Shown: positions 12,801 to 26,974, counted from the first letter of the stretch. The stretch is DNA of 64,000 bases from Anisus vortex (GCA_949126835.1 OX421505.1:8068587-8132586), one strand, 5' to 3'. Translations and numbers: made by a program. Notes: generated from the sequence alone by a model not told the origin.

Positions 12801-15800
12801 CATTAGGAAACATAAAAAAACATTAAGAAACATTAAGGAACATAAGAAAATATTAGGAAACATCAAAAACATTAATAAACATTAAGGAATACAAGAAAAC
12901 ATTAGGAAACATCAAGAAACATTAAGAAACATTAGAGAACATAAGATAATATTAGGAAACATCAAGAAACATTAAGAAACATTAAGGAACATAAGAAAAC
13001 ATTAGGAAACATCAAGAAACATTAAGAAACATTAGAGAACATAAGAAAATATTAGGAAACATCAAGAAGCATTAAAAAACATTAAGGAACATAAGAAAAC
13101 ATTATAAAACATCAAGAAACATTAAGAAACATTAAGTAACATAAGAAAACATTAGGAAACATCAAGAAACATTAAGAAACATTAAGGAACATAAGAAAAC
13201 ATTAGGAAACATCAAGAAACATTAAGAAACATTAAGGAACATAAAAAAACATTAGGAAACATCAAGAAACATTAAGAAACATTAGAGAACATAAGAAAAT
13301 ATTAGGAAACATCAAGAAACATTAAGAAACATTAGAGAACATAAGAAAACATTAGGAAACAAATGGAAACATAATGAAACATTAGTTTTATACTAGTTTT
13401 TACTTTTCAGAATCAAATGTAAATATTACAAAATAAAATAAATAAAAAATCAACACATTTAAAGTATAATGTATTATGATTTCGGCTTTAAATAACCTCC
13501 CATTTCACTTTGCAATTAGACATAGATTTAGTTTTTTTCTATTGATAAATGAAGAAATTTGATGTTTAGATCAACCGTCTTAGGACATTTTTATATTTAC
13601 AGGTCATAATTTTAGTTGCGTCTGTTACAATTCCCACCACGTACGGATATTTGGACTAGAAACGGAGTTAACACTGAATGTTCCTTGTATAGAACTCCCC
13701 CCCCCTCCCCCCACACACACACCCAACCGTGCAACAAAAAGAGAATACAACAACTATCAACGAGCAACTACAAATAGTCACGTGACAATCGATCTAAAAA
13801 TAGATCTACTTATTCCGTTGTTGTTGTTTTTTAATTCCCTCCCCGCACCCGCCCCCCCCCCCCCCACACATTTTTTTCATTGCACACGTCTTATATAAAG
13901 GTTAATGTACTTTTAAATAGTACCCTCCTGTATAATGAATTTGTTTTGTCCATTATCTAAGGGAGTCAACTGATAACCTTGGCTCTCTTTACCTGTGTTG
14001 TTGCTGTCCCCTTGGTTATTTTCCAACGTTTCCTCGGCGTCATCATCGCGTTCCGTCTCATCTTGTTCGGGTGATTTTGTCGCTTCTGGAAAACAATATT
14101 TTATAATATTATTAATGTACACTTAAAAGAAAAAGAGGAAGGCGGTCTGGAAACTGCAACCTGGGCTCTGGTTCACAGACTTGATGTCCCGGCCTGTAAG
14201 GGGTCATTTGATCTATCTCAGGCCTTTTGATTGTCCTTTTATTAATGTATTTTGCAAGCCTTTCGGTATCATTACATTCAAAGTAAAGTCATCCTTTTGG
14301 CCTCACAATACTTTGTGTGCCGTGGCATCTGGATGCGGTGAACTTCACTATAGAAACACTATAAGCTTACACAAAAATAAAGGTCTGTACGGAAAACGTT
14401 TCAATTTAGAAAAAAAAAAGTAAAGTTCCGAGGATTTATTTTATTATCACTTAAGCCAAATAGAAGGCATAGGATGCAAAGTTTAGTAAAGCACAACTGA
14501 CTTATGAATTTACCAATATAAAGCTCATAGAGAATTTCGCTAAGTATATCCACTGTTTTTTTAGCATTTTATGCTAAATACTATCACTCTTCATTCTTTT
14601 TATTTTTCTCTTTCTTCTCCCTTACATAATAATAAATCGATCATTTTCCTTTGTAATTTGTAAAGAAATTAAACTAATTAAAGGCATTTTAACAAAGATG
14701 TACTACTAAAAGAAAAGTTAACTTACCTTCATCGAAATGTTCATCATCTTCTTCCTCGGTTACATCCGTTGTAACATTTTTATCTGCCGCAACGTTCTCT
14801 TCACCGTCATCGGCACCTTTATCGTCTGGAACTTCATCGTCGCCTATACCGTCTGCACCTTCATCGACGTTTTCACCCAGTGGCTGATCGTCGTCTGTCA
14901 CTGTGGGCTGTTCCTCTTCCTCGACCGGATGATGCTCTTCCTCTGCCTTCTCGTCGCTTTCATGTTCACCCTCAGCAGAGGGCTCGTGGTTTGCTGCTTC
15001 GTTTTCTTGATCGCCTGTTTCGCCTTCTGTTTCTGCTTTGTGGAATACAAGTATTTGCTTTTGATGTTTATTAATAAATGCGACCCAAGTGATCATAGGG
15101 CTGGTGAAGCAGCGTTCACCAGTTTTCTGTGGCCACGGCATACAAGGGGATGCGTGGCCAGCACAATGCCCTTTGCTAATGTCAGGTACCCATCAGCACT
15201 ACTGTACCCATGGGCCTCAAAGCGGCGTAGTGTGTAAACCGCCAGTAATTTCTTTGAAACACCGGCGGGCTAACGCATGGGGGACAGCCCCCGCAGCATG
15301 TCCGAGATCCATTGCACTGCCGAGAGGCCACCGGGTCTCGGTGGGGAGGAAGCAATGGATGCTGCAACCCCGTCTCACGACCCACCCGGTGCCTGGATGC
15401 CTGTGCCTATAGTATAGGATTTGTGCTACCGGGTGACAATGCAGATATACGGGAGAGCCACCACGATAATGATCCTTAGGGGAACCGAAGCGAACGGTCG
15501 CTGGCCTGCGGAATCCTTCCCTTTTACATGGCACGCCACGCCTTCGGCGTGCCGTGGGGTGGCTGGATCCCGGACAGGGTTTTAAATAACCCACTTCTAA
15601 AGCGTTACGCCCCGGCTTAAGAGCTTCGGCTCGTCCGGGTTTTGAGACTTTTTACAAGGTACCCATCAGAGCTGGGTAGACTCAGGGACACCCTCAAGTT
15701 CTGGGAAAAAAAAACCCGGCTTCACCAGGATTCGAACCCAGGACCCTCAGATCGCCAGTCGAACTCGCTGCCGTGCCTCATAGATGTTTACAATACTCCA

Positions 15801-16479
15801 GTAAAATTAAGACACAAGGATAAACGTAACGCAGGCAAAAATATATATAAAAATAGTAGGAACAGCCAGATACTGTCACCAGCTTTATAGGTCTAGTAAT
15901 GTTAAAAATATAGTTGGGTAAATCATATAAATATATATATTATGTATTGTATTTGATACCTTTCAATAAAGAAAATATAGATCTATGCATACACTTGCCC
16001 ATTTCCCACACACAAGCTAATCAATACACGAACCATATCGTTTTCTACAACAAGGATCGGCAACCTTTTGATAAAAGTGTGCCAAAATAGGACTTTTAAT
16101 TCATTTAGCGTCAGCACTCTAAAGGTCAATCTGCGCCACCAATCGATTTCTTGAAGAGACTTGAGTTGCCTCTTTGGGGGTCTTCCACGTGCCATTGAAA
16201 ATCGCACTGCGTGCCAAGTTTGGCACGCGCGCCGTAGGTTGCCGATCCCTGCTCTACATTCCTTACATTACAACCCATGTAACGGTCCAAATCGACAGCC
16301 AGGCTGAGTGGAGCAGTGGGTACTTGTAAAAGTTTCCCGGAGGAGTAAAAGAAACACTCAGACCTCCTTATCAATGATAATAATTAGATAAAGGTTAACA
16401 CATTTAACAACTTACCACCGACTTCTTCACCGCTATCTCCTGGCTGGGCCACATCTGTGACATCCGTATCAATATCTGC
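9803..16479 (-). CDS. Calmodulin-like EF-hand protein with acidic N-terminal region (partial)
   Basis: Seven minus-strand exons join in phase: 16479-16416, 15032-14727, 14085-13993, 12406-12371, 11864-11727, 10677-10535, 9944-9803. The first three encode about 154 residues very rich in Glu and Asp, probably disordered. The rest resembles a calmodulin or troponin C core. A degenerate first hand is followed by a canonical loop DRDGDETVDFEE (about residues 210-221, numbered from the first visible codon), a loop KCNQDGEVDLSE with Lys at position 1 (249-260), and a loop DRDGNGRISKK (297-307) cut at its last position by a donor GTATGG. The next exon should supply the final Glu, but I could not find it in the window. 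Read without splicing there, the frame stops after 13 more codons. The start codon is also not certain. Likely a Ca2+-binding regulatory protein; the partner is unknown. Confidence 0.75.
10060..10480 (-). mobile_element. LINE 3'-end fragment in an EF-hand gene intron
   Basis: The minus strand shows decayed VTPIVKSLNLETLIDRRA and the shared tail sequence. It lies between the last two visible exons of the EF-hand gene. Confidence 0.6.
11011..11275 (-). mobile_element. tRNA-derived SINE, family 1
   Basis: Read on the minus strand it starts with a tRNA-like head (GGCTGAGCAGCAGCGCGTTC, then a GGTTCTGGGTTCGAATCC B box) and ends in the body CACAATCACCTAGTATGCGG ... CGCTGCTTCACCGGCCC. It lies in an EF-hand gene intron. 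Confidence 0.75.
12418..13385. repeat. 10-bp minisatellite in a 50-bp higher-order pattern
   Basis: About 97 tandem copies of a CATTARGAAA-like decamer. Five variants follow in order over most of the array: CATTAGGAAA, CATCAAGAAA, CATTAAGAAA, CATTAGAGAA, CATAAGAAAA, making a 50-bp unit. The array lies in an intron of the EF-hand gene, between the 36-nt exon (12371-12406) and the exon at 13993. Confidence 0.95.
15090..15775 (-). mobile_element. Family 1 SINE interrupted by a later insertion
   Basis: The body (15090-15196) and tRNA-like head (15658-15775, with GGGTTCGAATCC on the minus strand) of one SINE are separated by the GC-rich element at 15197-15657. Confidence 0.75.
15197..15657 (+). 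mobile_element. GC-rich retroposed element inserted in a SINE
   Basis: About 461 bp of unusually GC-rich sequence splits a tRNA-derived SINE. A 13-bp target duplication AGGTACCCATCAG flanks it at 15184-15196 and 15657-15669. It contains hairpin-forming segments (GGCACGCC around CTTCGG near 15530-15553). The long target duplication suggests reverse-transcription-type insertion. No coding frame is recognised; a second copy lies at 1560-1855. Confidence 0.65.
16051..16251. mobile_element. Short hAT-type element
   Basis: Ends CAAGGATCGGCAACCTT and AGGTTGCCGATCCCTG are good inverted repeats. Flanking octamers TTCTACAA and CTCTACAT match at 6 of 8 positions, as expected for an old target duplication. 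It lies in the first visible intron of the EF-hand gene. Confidence 0.65.
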
Positions 16480-18242
16480 CTGAATAATTAAATGGACGAT
16501 TGTATTGATTGAAAAAAAACAACAACATTGATTGGATAGTTGAGATAATTGATTGGAATATTAAATGCATTGATTGGAAAGTTAAAAATGATTGATTGGA
16601 AAATACAGATTTAATGTAGACGTAGGCTTCTGTCCTTACGGTTTTATCAGTAGATACTATCAGTCGGGTTTTTAACCCAGTCGGCTTCTAGGTGTCAGTA
16701 GGCGTTCGTGAGTAGGGTTCTGTCAATGGAATTCTGCCAGTGGACTTCTGTCTTTGGAATTATGCCAGTATGTTTCTACCAGTAGGTTTTTGTCATTAGG
16801 CTTCTGTCAGTGGCTTCTGTCAATGGAATTTCGTCAGTAGGTTTCTATCAGTAGACTGCTGTCTGTAGGCCAATGTCAGTAGTCTTCTGTCATTAGCCTT
16901 TGTTAGCCTTTGTCAGTTGCTTCTATTAGTAGGCTTCAGAAGGCTTATAGTTATAGGCCTATTAAAAGGCTTCTATCAGTAGGCTTCTGTCAGAAGGCTT
17001 ATATTATAAGGCTTATATCAGTAGTCTCCTGTCATTATACTCAGAAATGAAGCTCGAATAGTGTATTTACTTTTGTTGTTATTTTTCAAGCCCCCACCCT
17101 ACCCACCACAATTCTCTCCCCCCCCCCCCACCCTTAAGGAAATTTATGTCATCGATCAAGACTTCACAAACTTTTGAAAAAAAAAAAATCCACCCCTCCC
17201 ACCTTTCGCTATTTCAAACCTAGTGTTATTTAGCAGGAGGCGTGCTTTTGTTATCGAGAACAGTGCACTTTTTGAGCGTCCTTAGCAACGCCTCCCCCAC
17301 CAACACACACACGCACAAAAACACTTGCTGTTTAAAATGCAAGGTACTTAAGACTATAGAAATTTTAAAAAAAATTATGGCGGAGAAAAGAGAAAGAAAA
17401 AAGGAGGTGTAAGGGGAGGGAAGTCGTGTGTAGTAAAATGACTGTTTACGAGTTAATGAACCTGTTTGCTGGCTGTTCAATAGCCATGTTTTTGTATGCT
17501 TCACTGATCAAGGGCTACACTCAAATACTATCATGAATTGCCCAACTATAAACATGAAAGTTACATATTGATAGCAACGATCTTGATTATGAAACTAATT
17601 CGTATCAGTACGATTTGATAGTTACATCAATTGCTAATAATCATGGAATGCAGTGCCGGATTAAGACCCCGAGAGTCCCTAAGAAAATGCTTACATGGAA
17701 TGCCGGACTCCCATACTGTAAGACCACATCATTCTTGAAAGGATTTCAGTTTTTATCATAGACGTCCGAGCTATAATGAACTTTTTTTTGTCGAAGAAGA
17801 GGTTTTAAAATGCGGCTACTTTAGTCTCTCTGAGTCGGATAAAAGCACCAACCTATACAGTTTTGTTTCTCTACAAATTCTCACACTGTTATCTTATCTT
17901 CTTATCTTATATGTTAAAGTCGCTTCTTCTGTACAGAATATTATTGTCCTACGCTTATCCGTTGTTTGAGTCTAGTTTTACATATGTCTTTAAAATGATG
18001 TTATGTTTATTGCGTTTCCTTGTTTGTTCAGGTAACCAATGACATGCCCGGATGTCATTCGGGAATAAAAAAAATTTTTTTGGTTCTTGCAAATGGTATA
18101 AGAAAAGTGTTTTTGTCTCTCTCTCTGTCTCTCTCTCTCTCTCACAGTTCTGAAATAAAATATTCATTACTTTTAAATTAGTTTTTAGTTTTTGAGTTCA
18201 GTTAGTATTTGGGTCAGAATTGATTATAGTTTGAATGCGTTG
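16480..18242. other. Intergenic or 5' intron, degenerate repeats
   Basis: 16640-17030 is a decayed array of a roughly 16-bp TAGGCTTCTGTCAG-like unit. 17930-18170 is a minus-strand LINE end with a TCTC run. No gene is supported. Confidence 0.4.
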
Positions 18243-18414
18243 CAGTGCCGGTGCTAGTGATTTGGGGGCCCGGGGGGGGGGGGGGGCTTGGCCTCTTTAG
18301 GTGCCCCTGCATTTTGACATTCGACATTATGACATGAGAAAAAAACAATTCGGACACTCCTTTGGGGGCCCCCTCGTTGGGGCCCGGGGGACCCCTACCC
18401 TAGCTACGCCACTG
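18243..18414. mobile_element. CAGTG-ended MITE with G-rich core
   Basis: Starts CAGTGCCGGTGCTAG and ends CTAGCTACGCCACTG, and has GGGGGCCC blocks like the element at 48930-49095. It belongs to the same family in the same or opposite orientation; no clear target duplication. Confidence 0.55.
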
Positions 18415-18530
18415 CTTGAACGAAAGAAACAACAAGAAAAAAAAACAATGGCGGATCCGCATAACCACAAACAAAGAGTCACGTGACAGACACGCCAATT
18501 TATAAATAGATCAGTTGTACGTTCATGCGC

Positions 18531-18595
18531 CATGTGCATCACAGAATAGGTATATCATCACAGAATAGGTATATACCTATTCTGTGATGTGCATG
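18531..18595. repeat. Near-perfect palindrome with an extra half copy
   Basis: 18556-18589 is a perfect 17+17 palindrome centred on TATATA (CATCACAGAATAGGTAT and its complement). Another copy of the left arm lies directly before it (18537-18555), and the outer arms extend with CATG/GCAC. Confidence 0.9.
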
Positions 18596-18899
18596 TAGCG
18601 ACACCTGTATACACATAGCCAAGTACAAACAGTGGCGAATAATTATAATTATCTTTTCTTGTTTTGTAATTGCTATGTGGAAAGGCATTTATGTAAAGCG
18701 CATTCGAAGACTTTGTTATGAATAGCGCTATATAATTATGTAATTTGTAATTTACAAAGGTAAATAAAAACCAACAACTTACTACAACTTACCAGTTGCA
18801 CAGGATGCAGTAATTGTAAATTAGTTATAGAAAGTTTTAATAGAAAAAAGATTAGATATTAAATTAGTCTTGTCGTTGGTCAGTTAGTTAATAGTTTAC

Positions 18900-21427
<2,528 letters not shown>

Positions 21428-21640
21428 CTGATCATAAAGCCGGTGAAGCAGCGTTCACAAGTTTCTGTGGCCACGGCATACTAAGGAGATTGTGTGGCCA
21501 GCACAATGCCCAGGGTATCACGGCGGCCGCGCGAAAGAGCGTTCGGCTGGCGTACCGAAGGTCCTTGGGTTCGAATCCGGGTGAAGGCTACGATTTGTTC
21601 CCGGGACTGGAGGGTTTTCTTCAGTCCACCCACTCTAATA
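21428..21640. mobile_element. Two family 1 SINE pieces in opposite orientation
   Basis: 21428-21510 is the body on the minus strand. It joins directly at about 21511 to a tRNA-like head on the plus strand (GCGTTCGGCTGGCGTACCGA, then GGGTTCGAATCC). Confidence 0.65.
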
Positions 21641-21660
21641 GGTAGCCTACCTCAGGGGTC

Positions 21661-22292
21661 GGCAACCTTTTGTTAACAGTGTGCAAAACTAGGATTTCTA
21701 AATCATTCAGCGTGCCAACAACCTAAAAGTCAACTTGCTCTATTATACTTTTGAAATGTATTTTTATAGGACAATAAATTTAACTCCGTAGCAATACAAA
21801 GGCCAAAAGCAAAGGAGATTTATAGAGAATATCATTACAGCGTTTTATATTTAATACAAAATTAGCGTGTGTGTAATTATCATCCTTTTTTCCCCATTTA
21901 TATCAAATAAAACATTTTATTACAAAAAATTATTTAATGGTAATTATTGTCTAAACATTATCATTTGTTAGTCAAGATGAGGATCTAACACTTGCAAATG
22001 TTAATAATGTTTTGATCTCAGTTTAACTGAGAAGTCCTTTAAAATTTGTTTTTGCTTACTATTATTGGTATTCCACTATCGTTAAGTGGAATAGATACTT
22101 AGTAATTATACAAAGTGGGTAGTTAATGTAATGTTTGAAAATCTACATAAAATTCTTTAGTCTTATAATCTATAAATAATTTTCTAATATTTTTTTATCA
22201 TTTCAAAGTTATAAATTTGAAGTCATTTATTCTTTTGTTAAAAAAAAAAAGAAAAAAAACATAGACATAATATTAACTTAAATAAAGCGGGT
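21661..22292 (-). mobile_element. Truncated hAT element
   Basis: Begins CAGGGGTCGGCAACCTTTTG and then follows the 3' half of the 4186-5034 element in reverse, down to GCGGGTTAATTATC at about 22290. The other end is missing. Confidence 0.65.
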
Positions 22293-22354
22293 TAATTATC
22301 CTGCACCAGGATTTGAACCCAGGACTGTGGCTCCGCCAATCTAACGCTTTGCCG

Positions 22355-22532
22355 CACGGCATAGGACACAATAATCGTAGGACACATTACGCGTAGGACA
22401 CAGTAAGCATAGGACACAATAAACGTAGGACACAGTAAGCATAGGACACAGTAAGCATAGGACACAGTAAACATAGGACACAGTAAGCATAGGACACAGT
22501 AAGCATAGGACACAGTAAGCATAGGACACAAT
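22355..22532. repeat. 16-bp minisatellite
   Basis: About eleven copies of CATAGGACACAGTAAG and close variants. Confidence 0.9.
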
Positions 22533-23844
22533 AATCTTCTTTAATGAACAAGCGTTTGTAACGTGTTAAGAAAAATATATCAAAACAAAATTAAATCATA
22601 TTTAACTATATAACTTGTTCTCTACAGTTATCTGAAGATCAGAAGTAATAAAGGAAATCATCATTTGAATAAAATCAATACGTCGAATCGGATCAATCAA
22701 ACACATCCCACCAGGAGCGCAATAATCTTTGGTATAAAGGACAGATCAATACGTCCTATACATGATCAGCTTGGCTTTGGAAAGTTGTATAAAGGAGCGG
22801 GGCAAGAGGTCATGATATGTTAGAGCCCCCGTTCTTTGTTGTGTATGTATGAATATTATGTCTATGCACGCACATTGTCGCACTCACATAAGCATTCAAC
22901 CGGATATACAAACATTTAAGTCAGCAAATTTTAAAAAGATTGAGAGATCGATAATTATATAGAAAGATAGAAAGTGAGATTATTGACAAGTCTTAACGAT
23001 TATGCATGCATAAAAGGTCGACAAGAAAACCATTTCCGGTCTTATTCGATGATTTAATTAAAAAATCATGTCTGTGTGCTACGTTACTGGTTGTACCAAA
23101 AGATGTAAGAGATTAAATGTTGTTGCCAAAAGAAAACAATGCATTGTGAATGTCTAGCGTGAATAATCATCTGTTTATAATTCAATCGTATTGCTTGATG
23201 CAAAAGAATTTTCGTTTTACCTATTTTTATGAATCTACGAATTGTGTTTTTTTAATAACCAAGGACGCAACTCTTGACTAATTTATTTTATAAACAAATC
23301 TAAATTTAACTTTACGCAACTATCACTTTGAGTATAAATTATCGCCTACTCATTTTGATGTTAAAAACGGATACCTCATAACAAATATTGTAGCCTTTGT
23401 ATATTTCTTAAAGACTAGAACTGGCCGTCGAGGTTGAAATCAATTGATAAACACCAGCAAAAGCATGCTTTTTTTTGTTTACGGAAATGCCTAAAAAAAT
23501 AAACAATTTAAAAATAGAGCCGGAAGCACGTGACCTCTTCCGTTTGAAAAGGTCACGCCTCATTACGACTTGTCAATATGACATACACTTTGACAAACGG
23601 ACAGACAGAAAGGACTATAGATATAATTTCAGTAAAATAAGACTTTTTGGGGAAAGACACAGACAGAGAGATACATAGAGGGCCTGAACCACTTTCTATC
23701 TCTCCCAAATCTACAGGAAAGAGATACAGATAGAGAGAGAGGGAGGGAGAGGTAGGGAGAGGAAAAGAGAAATAGAATGGGAGGAAGATAGTGAGACCGG
23801 AATGGCGATCGGCGTAGCGAAAAAAAAATATCCCGTCGGACCAA
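22533..23844. other. Intergenic stretch, no gene seen
   Basis: AT-rich; no supported coding sequence. A GA-rich run lies at 23690-23790. Confidence 0.35.
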
Positions 23845-24085
23845 ATTGATCCATAGGGCAAGTGAAGCAGCGTTCAATAGTTTATGTGGCTACGGCATAC
23901 CAGGAAATTGTGTGGCCAGTACAATGTCCTATCGCCTTTACTTTACCCAACTAAAGTCAGGTACCAATCAGAGAAGGGTAGACTCAGGGAACACCCTCCA
24001 GACCCGTGAACAAATCCTAGCCTTCACCTGGATTCGAACCAACCTTCGGTACGCCAGCCAAACGCGCTGCCACTTCGGCCACCGT
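23845..24085 (-). mobile_element. tRNA-derived SINE, family 1
   Basis: Near full-length copy: GATCCATAGGGCAAGTGAAG at the left, GGTACCAATCAGAGAAGGG in the middle, and the tRNA-like head with GGTTCGAATCC on the minus strand near 24030. Confidence 0.75.
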
Positions 24086-24481
24086 GTCGAATAATGTTAT
24101 TTATAGAAGGAGCGTCTGTAATGTATAAGATATGATGTGTAACAAACTTTAGTAAATGACAGGAAAATATCTAACATTTTTTTTTTTACATAGATCTAAA
24201 TCACCCCCCCCCCCTTTTTCACCCGCAATTTTTCTCTCTACGTCCAAAAAAAAAATTAATAAACATTCAGCTTACGTTAAATATATTCGATAATATGAAC
24301 ACAGTCGATTTTTTTTCTCAAATAAGGATACAAATTCTATTAGGACTCGTGTTTAATGGTCATTTATTTACATGCAATTATTTATAAAAAAAAACAAACA
24401 ACAAATTTAACCCACAGAACATTTAACAGTTTCCAAAAGGGTAAGGTTAATAAAACTGAAGTGGATTTAATCACTTACCAT

Positions 24482-24501
24482 AACTAATGAATGTCAATCT
24501 T
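24482..24501 (-). other. Candidate 5' mini-exon ending in ATG for the EF-hand gene
   Basis: On the minus strand a short segment ending in ATG is followed at once by a strong donor GTAAGTGATT and preceded by a pyrimidine-containing TTTTCTGCAAG. An exon ending in ATG is phase 0, which is what the first coding exon found (16479, starting GCAGAT) needs. The 8 kb distance and the lack of other support make this speculative. Confidence 0.15.
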
Positions 24502-24872
24502 GCAGAAAATACAGCAGTAGACCAAAATACAAATGAGTTGGATTATAAGAAATTCAAGCCTTCTAATTTCACCTTTAATTCCTGTTAAGTCAGAAACTGT
24601 TTCAAAGAAACACCCGTACCTCGACTAGAAGTGCAAATAGCCTTTATTTATTCATAGATATTTTCTTCTACCTATACGTAACTCTAGTGTTCAGTTCGAT
24701 TATCACGGCGGGGCAAGGGAGGTAACTCGATTGAGGGCGTTTCGAGTTGTAAAATTAGAATAAGAAAAAGAGGGGGCTCAACTGTAACCATAAATAAAAC
24801 AATAATAATAGCAACAGTGGATATAAAAATATACGTTTAAAACGCCTAGCCTTCGAGAAAAGTTACCGTTCT

Positions 24873-25075
24873 TTGTGTTGATTGTTGTACAGTATGTGTT
24901 GTAGTGATCTTTGTATTGATTGTTGTACAGTATGTGTTGTAATGATCTTTGTATTGATTGTTGTACATTATGTGTTGTAGTGATCTTTGTATTGATTGTT
25001 GTACAGTATGTGTTGTAGTGATCTTTGTATTGATTGTTGTACAGTCTGTGTTGTAGTGATCTTTGTTTTAGTGTT
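24873..25075. repeat. 38-bp minisatellite
   Basis: About five units of TTGTTGTACAGTATGTGTTG followed by TAGTGATCTTTGTATTGA, with few changes. Confidence 0.9.
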
Positions 25076-25267
25076 GTACGTTACGTGTTGTTGAGTGTTG
25101 GAATGAACTCGTTCGATTCAAGTCGTCTACAAATACGGAGCATTTAACAAAAATTCATAACTTGTGTGTATATTTGAATGTGTGCATTTTAAGTGTATCA
25201 CTTTATGTGTGAGTAGAAAAATAAATTCTTGATGCAGTTGAAAAAATAATATTCTATTGGTTGGACA

Positions 25268-25660
25268 TTGCGCACAACCGGAAGATGTGTCTTCCCACAT
25301 ATACCGAAACCAGATAAAAAAAAATTACCCAATAAATGCCTACAAAGAAAAGGTCAAGCGATCATCTTTCGCCTGCGTACAGGACACATACATCTAAACG
25401 AGCACCTTAACTGCGTCAAACTAGAAAAAGAGGCGACAAGCCCCCGCTGTAAATACCAAAATGAAACAGTTGCCCATCACCTTTTGACTGTCTGGCACTG
25501 CAGGACATACGAAATGTCTACCTCCCCAAAACACCAAATCTCTCTAACACTCTATATTCAAACTACGAACAGCTACAAAAAGTCTGCAGTTTCTTCTCCA
25601 TAGCCTCAGGCCGCAGATCAACTGCCCAGATGGCTGCTGGGTCAGGCCTATGATTATTTG
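25268..25660 (+). mobile_element. LINE C-terminal coding fragment
   Basis: The plus strand encodes FRLRTGHIHLNEHL, then CKYQNETVAHHLL and a WHC, a pattern of the RNase H/zinc-knuckle end of non-LTR retrotransposon polyproteins. The frame closes shortly after. It is truncated on the left. Confidence 0.65.
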
Positions 25661-26414
25661 CATTACTTAAGCTATAATAAAATAAAATTACAAAGCCAAA
25701 ATCAAAGTTAAAAATTAAATTTGTGTTTAATTGCGTTTGTCACATGAACGCTTATTGCGGGGAGGGAAGGGGGGGGGAATATGACGACAACGATCTGGGA
25801 GGAAGTCATTTTGAAGTGGGCGAAACATTTTAAAAGTGCGTTGGGTGTGGTAAAACTGGCCCTGGGGCTTTCATAATCTTCAATTATTCTGTTGACAGAG
25901 TAGGGTGCGCTAGATTTGTATCTAATTATATAATATATTAACTAATATGATCTAATTATATACATAGAAGGAGTGACTTTAACATTTAAGTTAAGATTGA
26001 GGGGCGGTAACTGTCTAGAAAAAAACTACTCAATGAAAAGAGGGGGACTGCTCTTACCTTTAAGACTCGCAGTACAATTATTTCGCCACGCCTGTCGTAA
26101 ACCTGACATAAAAAAAATAAATATGGTTGAGATAGGGGTGGGTGCGCATTCCGTTATATATAATAGAAAATAAGGTCAAGTTGATCTTTTGCCAATCGAT
26201 TCGGTTCTGGCGATCAATAAATCGATTTCATATCAATGAAAAAAATATTATTTCTTGTGCTGAACAATGCAAGCAAAAAATGGCATTAACCATTTAATTC
26301 TTTTTATGCATAGAGATCTAAATGTTGATTAAGTTTACAAATCTTTTCATTTGTTTTTGTTTTAATTCTGACCTTAATTATCTTTAATATGCATTTCAGA
26401 TTCATTAATACAAA

Positions 26415-26567
26415 CTTAGCTTATAAGTTTTACAGACGTTCCTTCTAGATAGAAGATTATTACGTCTACGAGGCCCAAATCTCAGGCGGGGCGGCAGGCA
26501 TAGAACTCGCGACGTGTCGGTTGACAGTCCGGTAAACTAACCGCTGCACCAGCCCGCCTGCAAATAC
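26415..26567 (-). mobile_element. tRNA-derived SINE, family 2
   Basis: The minus strand reads GCAGGCGGGCTGGTGCAGCG at the head and contains GTCAACCGACACGTCGCGAG and CTAGAAGGAACGTCTGTAAA. Confidence 0.7.
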
Positions 26568-26639
26568 AAACTTATCCTAAAAGTTACAAGGGACGAATCA
26601 AATCTTCTTACACATAAGTTACAGCCACTCCTCCTATAC

Positions 26640-26870
26640 AGAAGATTTTTTGCGTATTCCTAGGCTATACTGTGATATGAGTCTAAATTTGCATTTTGGT
26701 CAAGTTTTTTTTTAAAATGATGTTAGGTATTGGTTTTCCTGGTTTAATCATCCAACCCATTCCATGCCCTGGATGCCAGAGAATTTTTATGTGTTTTTTT
26801 AAGCATATGGAACAAGAAAATTGTTTTTATCAGTGCGTATCAATGTCGTCTACTGTTTAGTAGGTTGATA
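26640..26870 (-). mobile_element. LINE 3'-end fragment
   Basis: Contains the shared GTCCTACGCT-like, TGGTTTTCCTGGTTT and CCATTCCATGCCC motifs of the LINE tail family, in reverse. Confidence 0.5.
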
Positions 26871-26974
26871 CTGTACAATATGTTAAGTTGCTATTTCTAT
26901 TCATTACTTTGCCTTTTTTTTGTTTGTTTGACAATACCTACCTTTAAGATGCTACGCATGTGTAGACTAGTTAA

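Noticed and set aside
14737..15237. Plus-strand hydrophobic frames opposite the acidic exon
   Set aside because: Complement of Glu/Asp-rich codons yields Phe/Leu-rich frames; the minus strand has phase-matched splice sites.
22341..22529. Cys-rich repeat protein on the minus strand
   Set aside because: It is a translation of the 16-bp minisatellite; three frames are open for the same reason.
22355..22532. CRISPR-like array of regular repeats
   Set aside because: The units are directly adjacent with no unique spacers, and the genome is eukaryotic.
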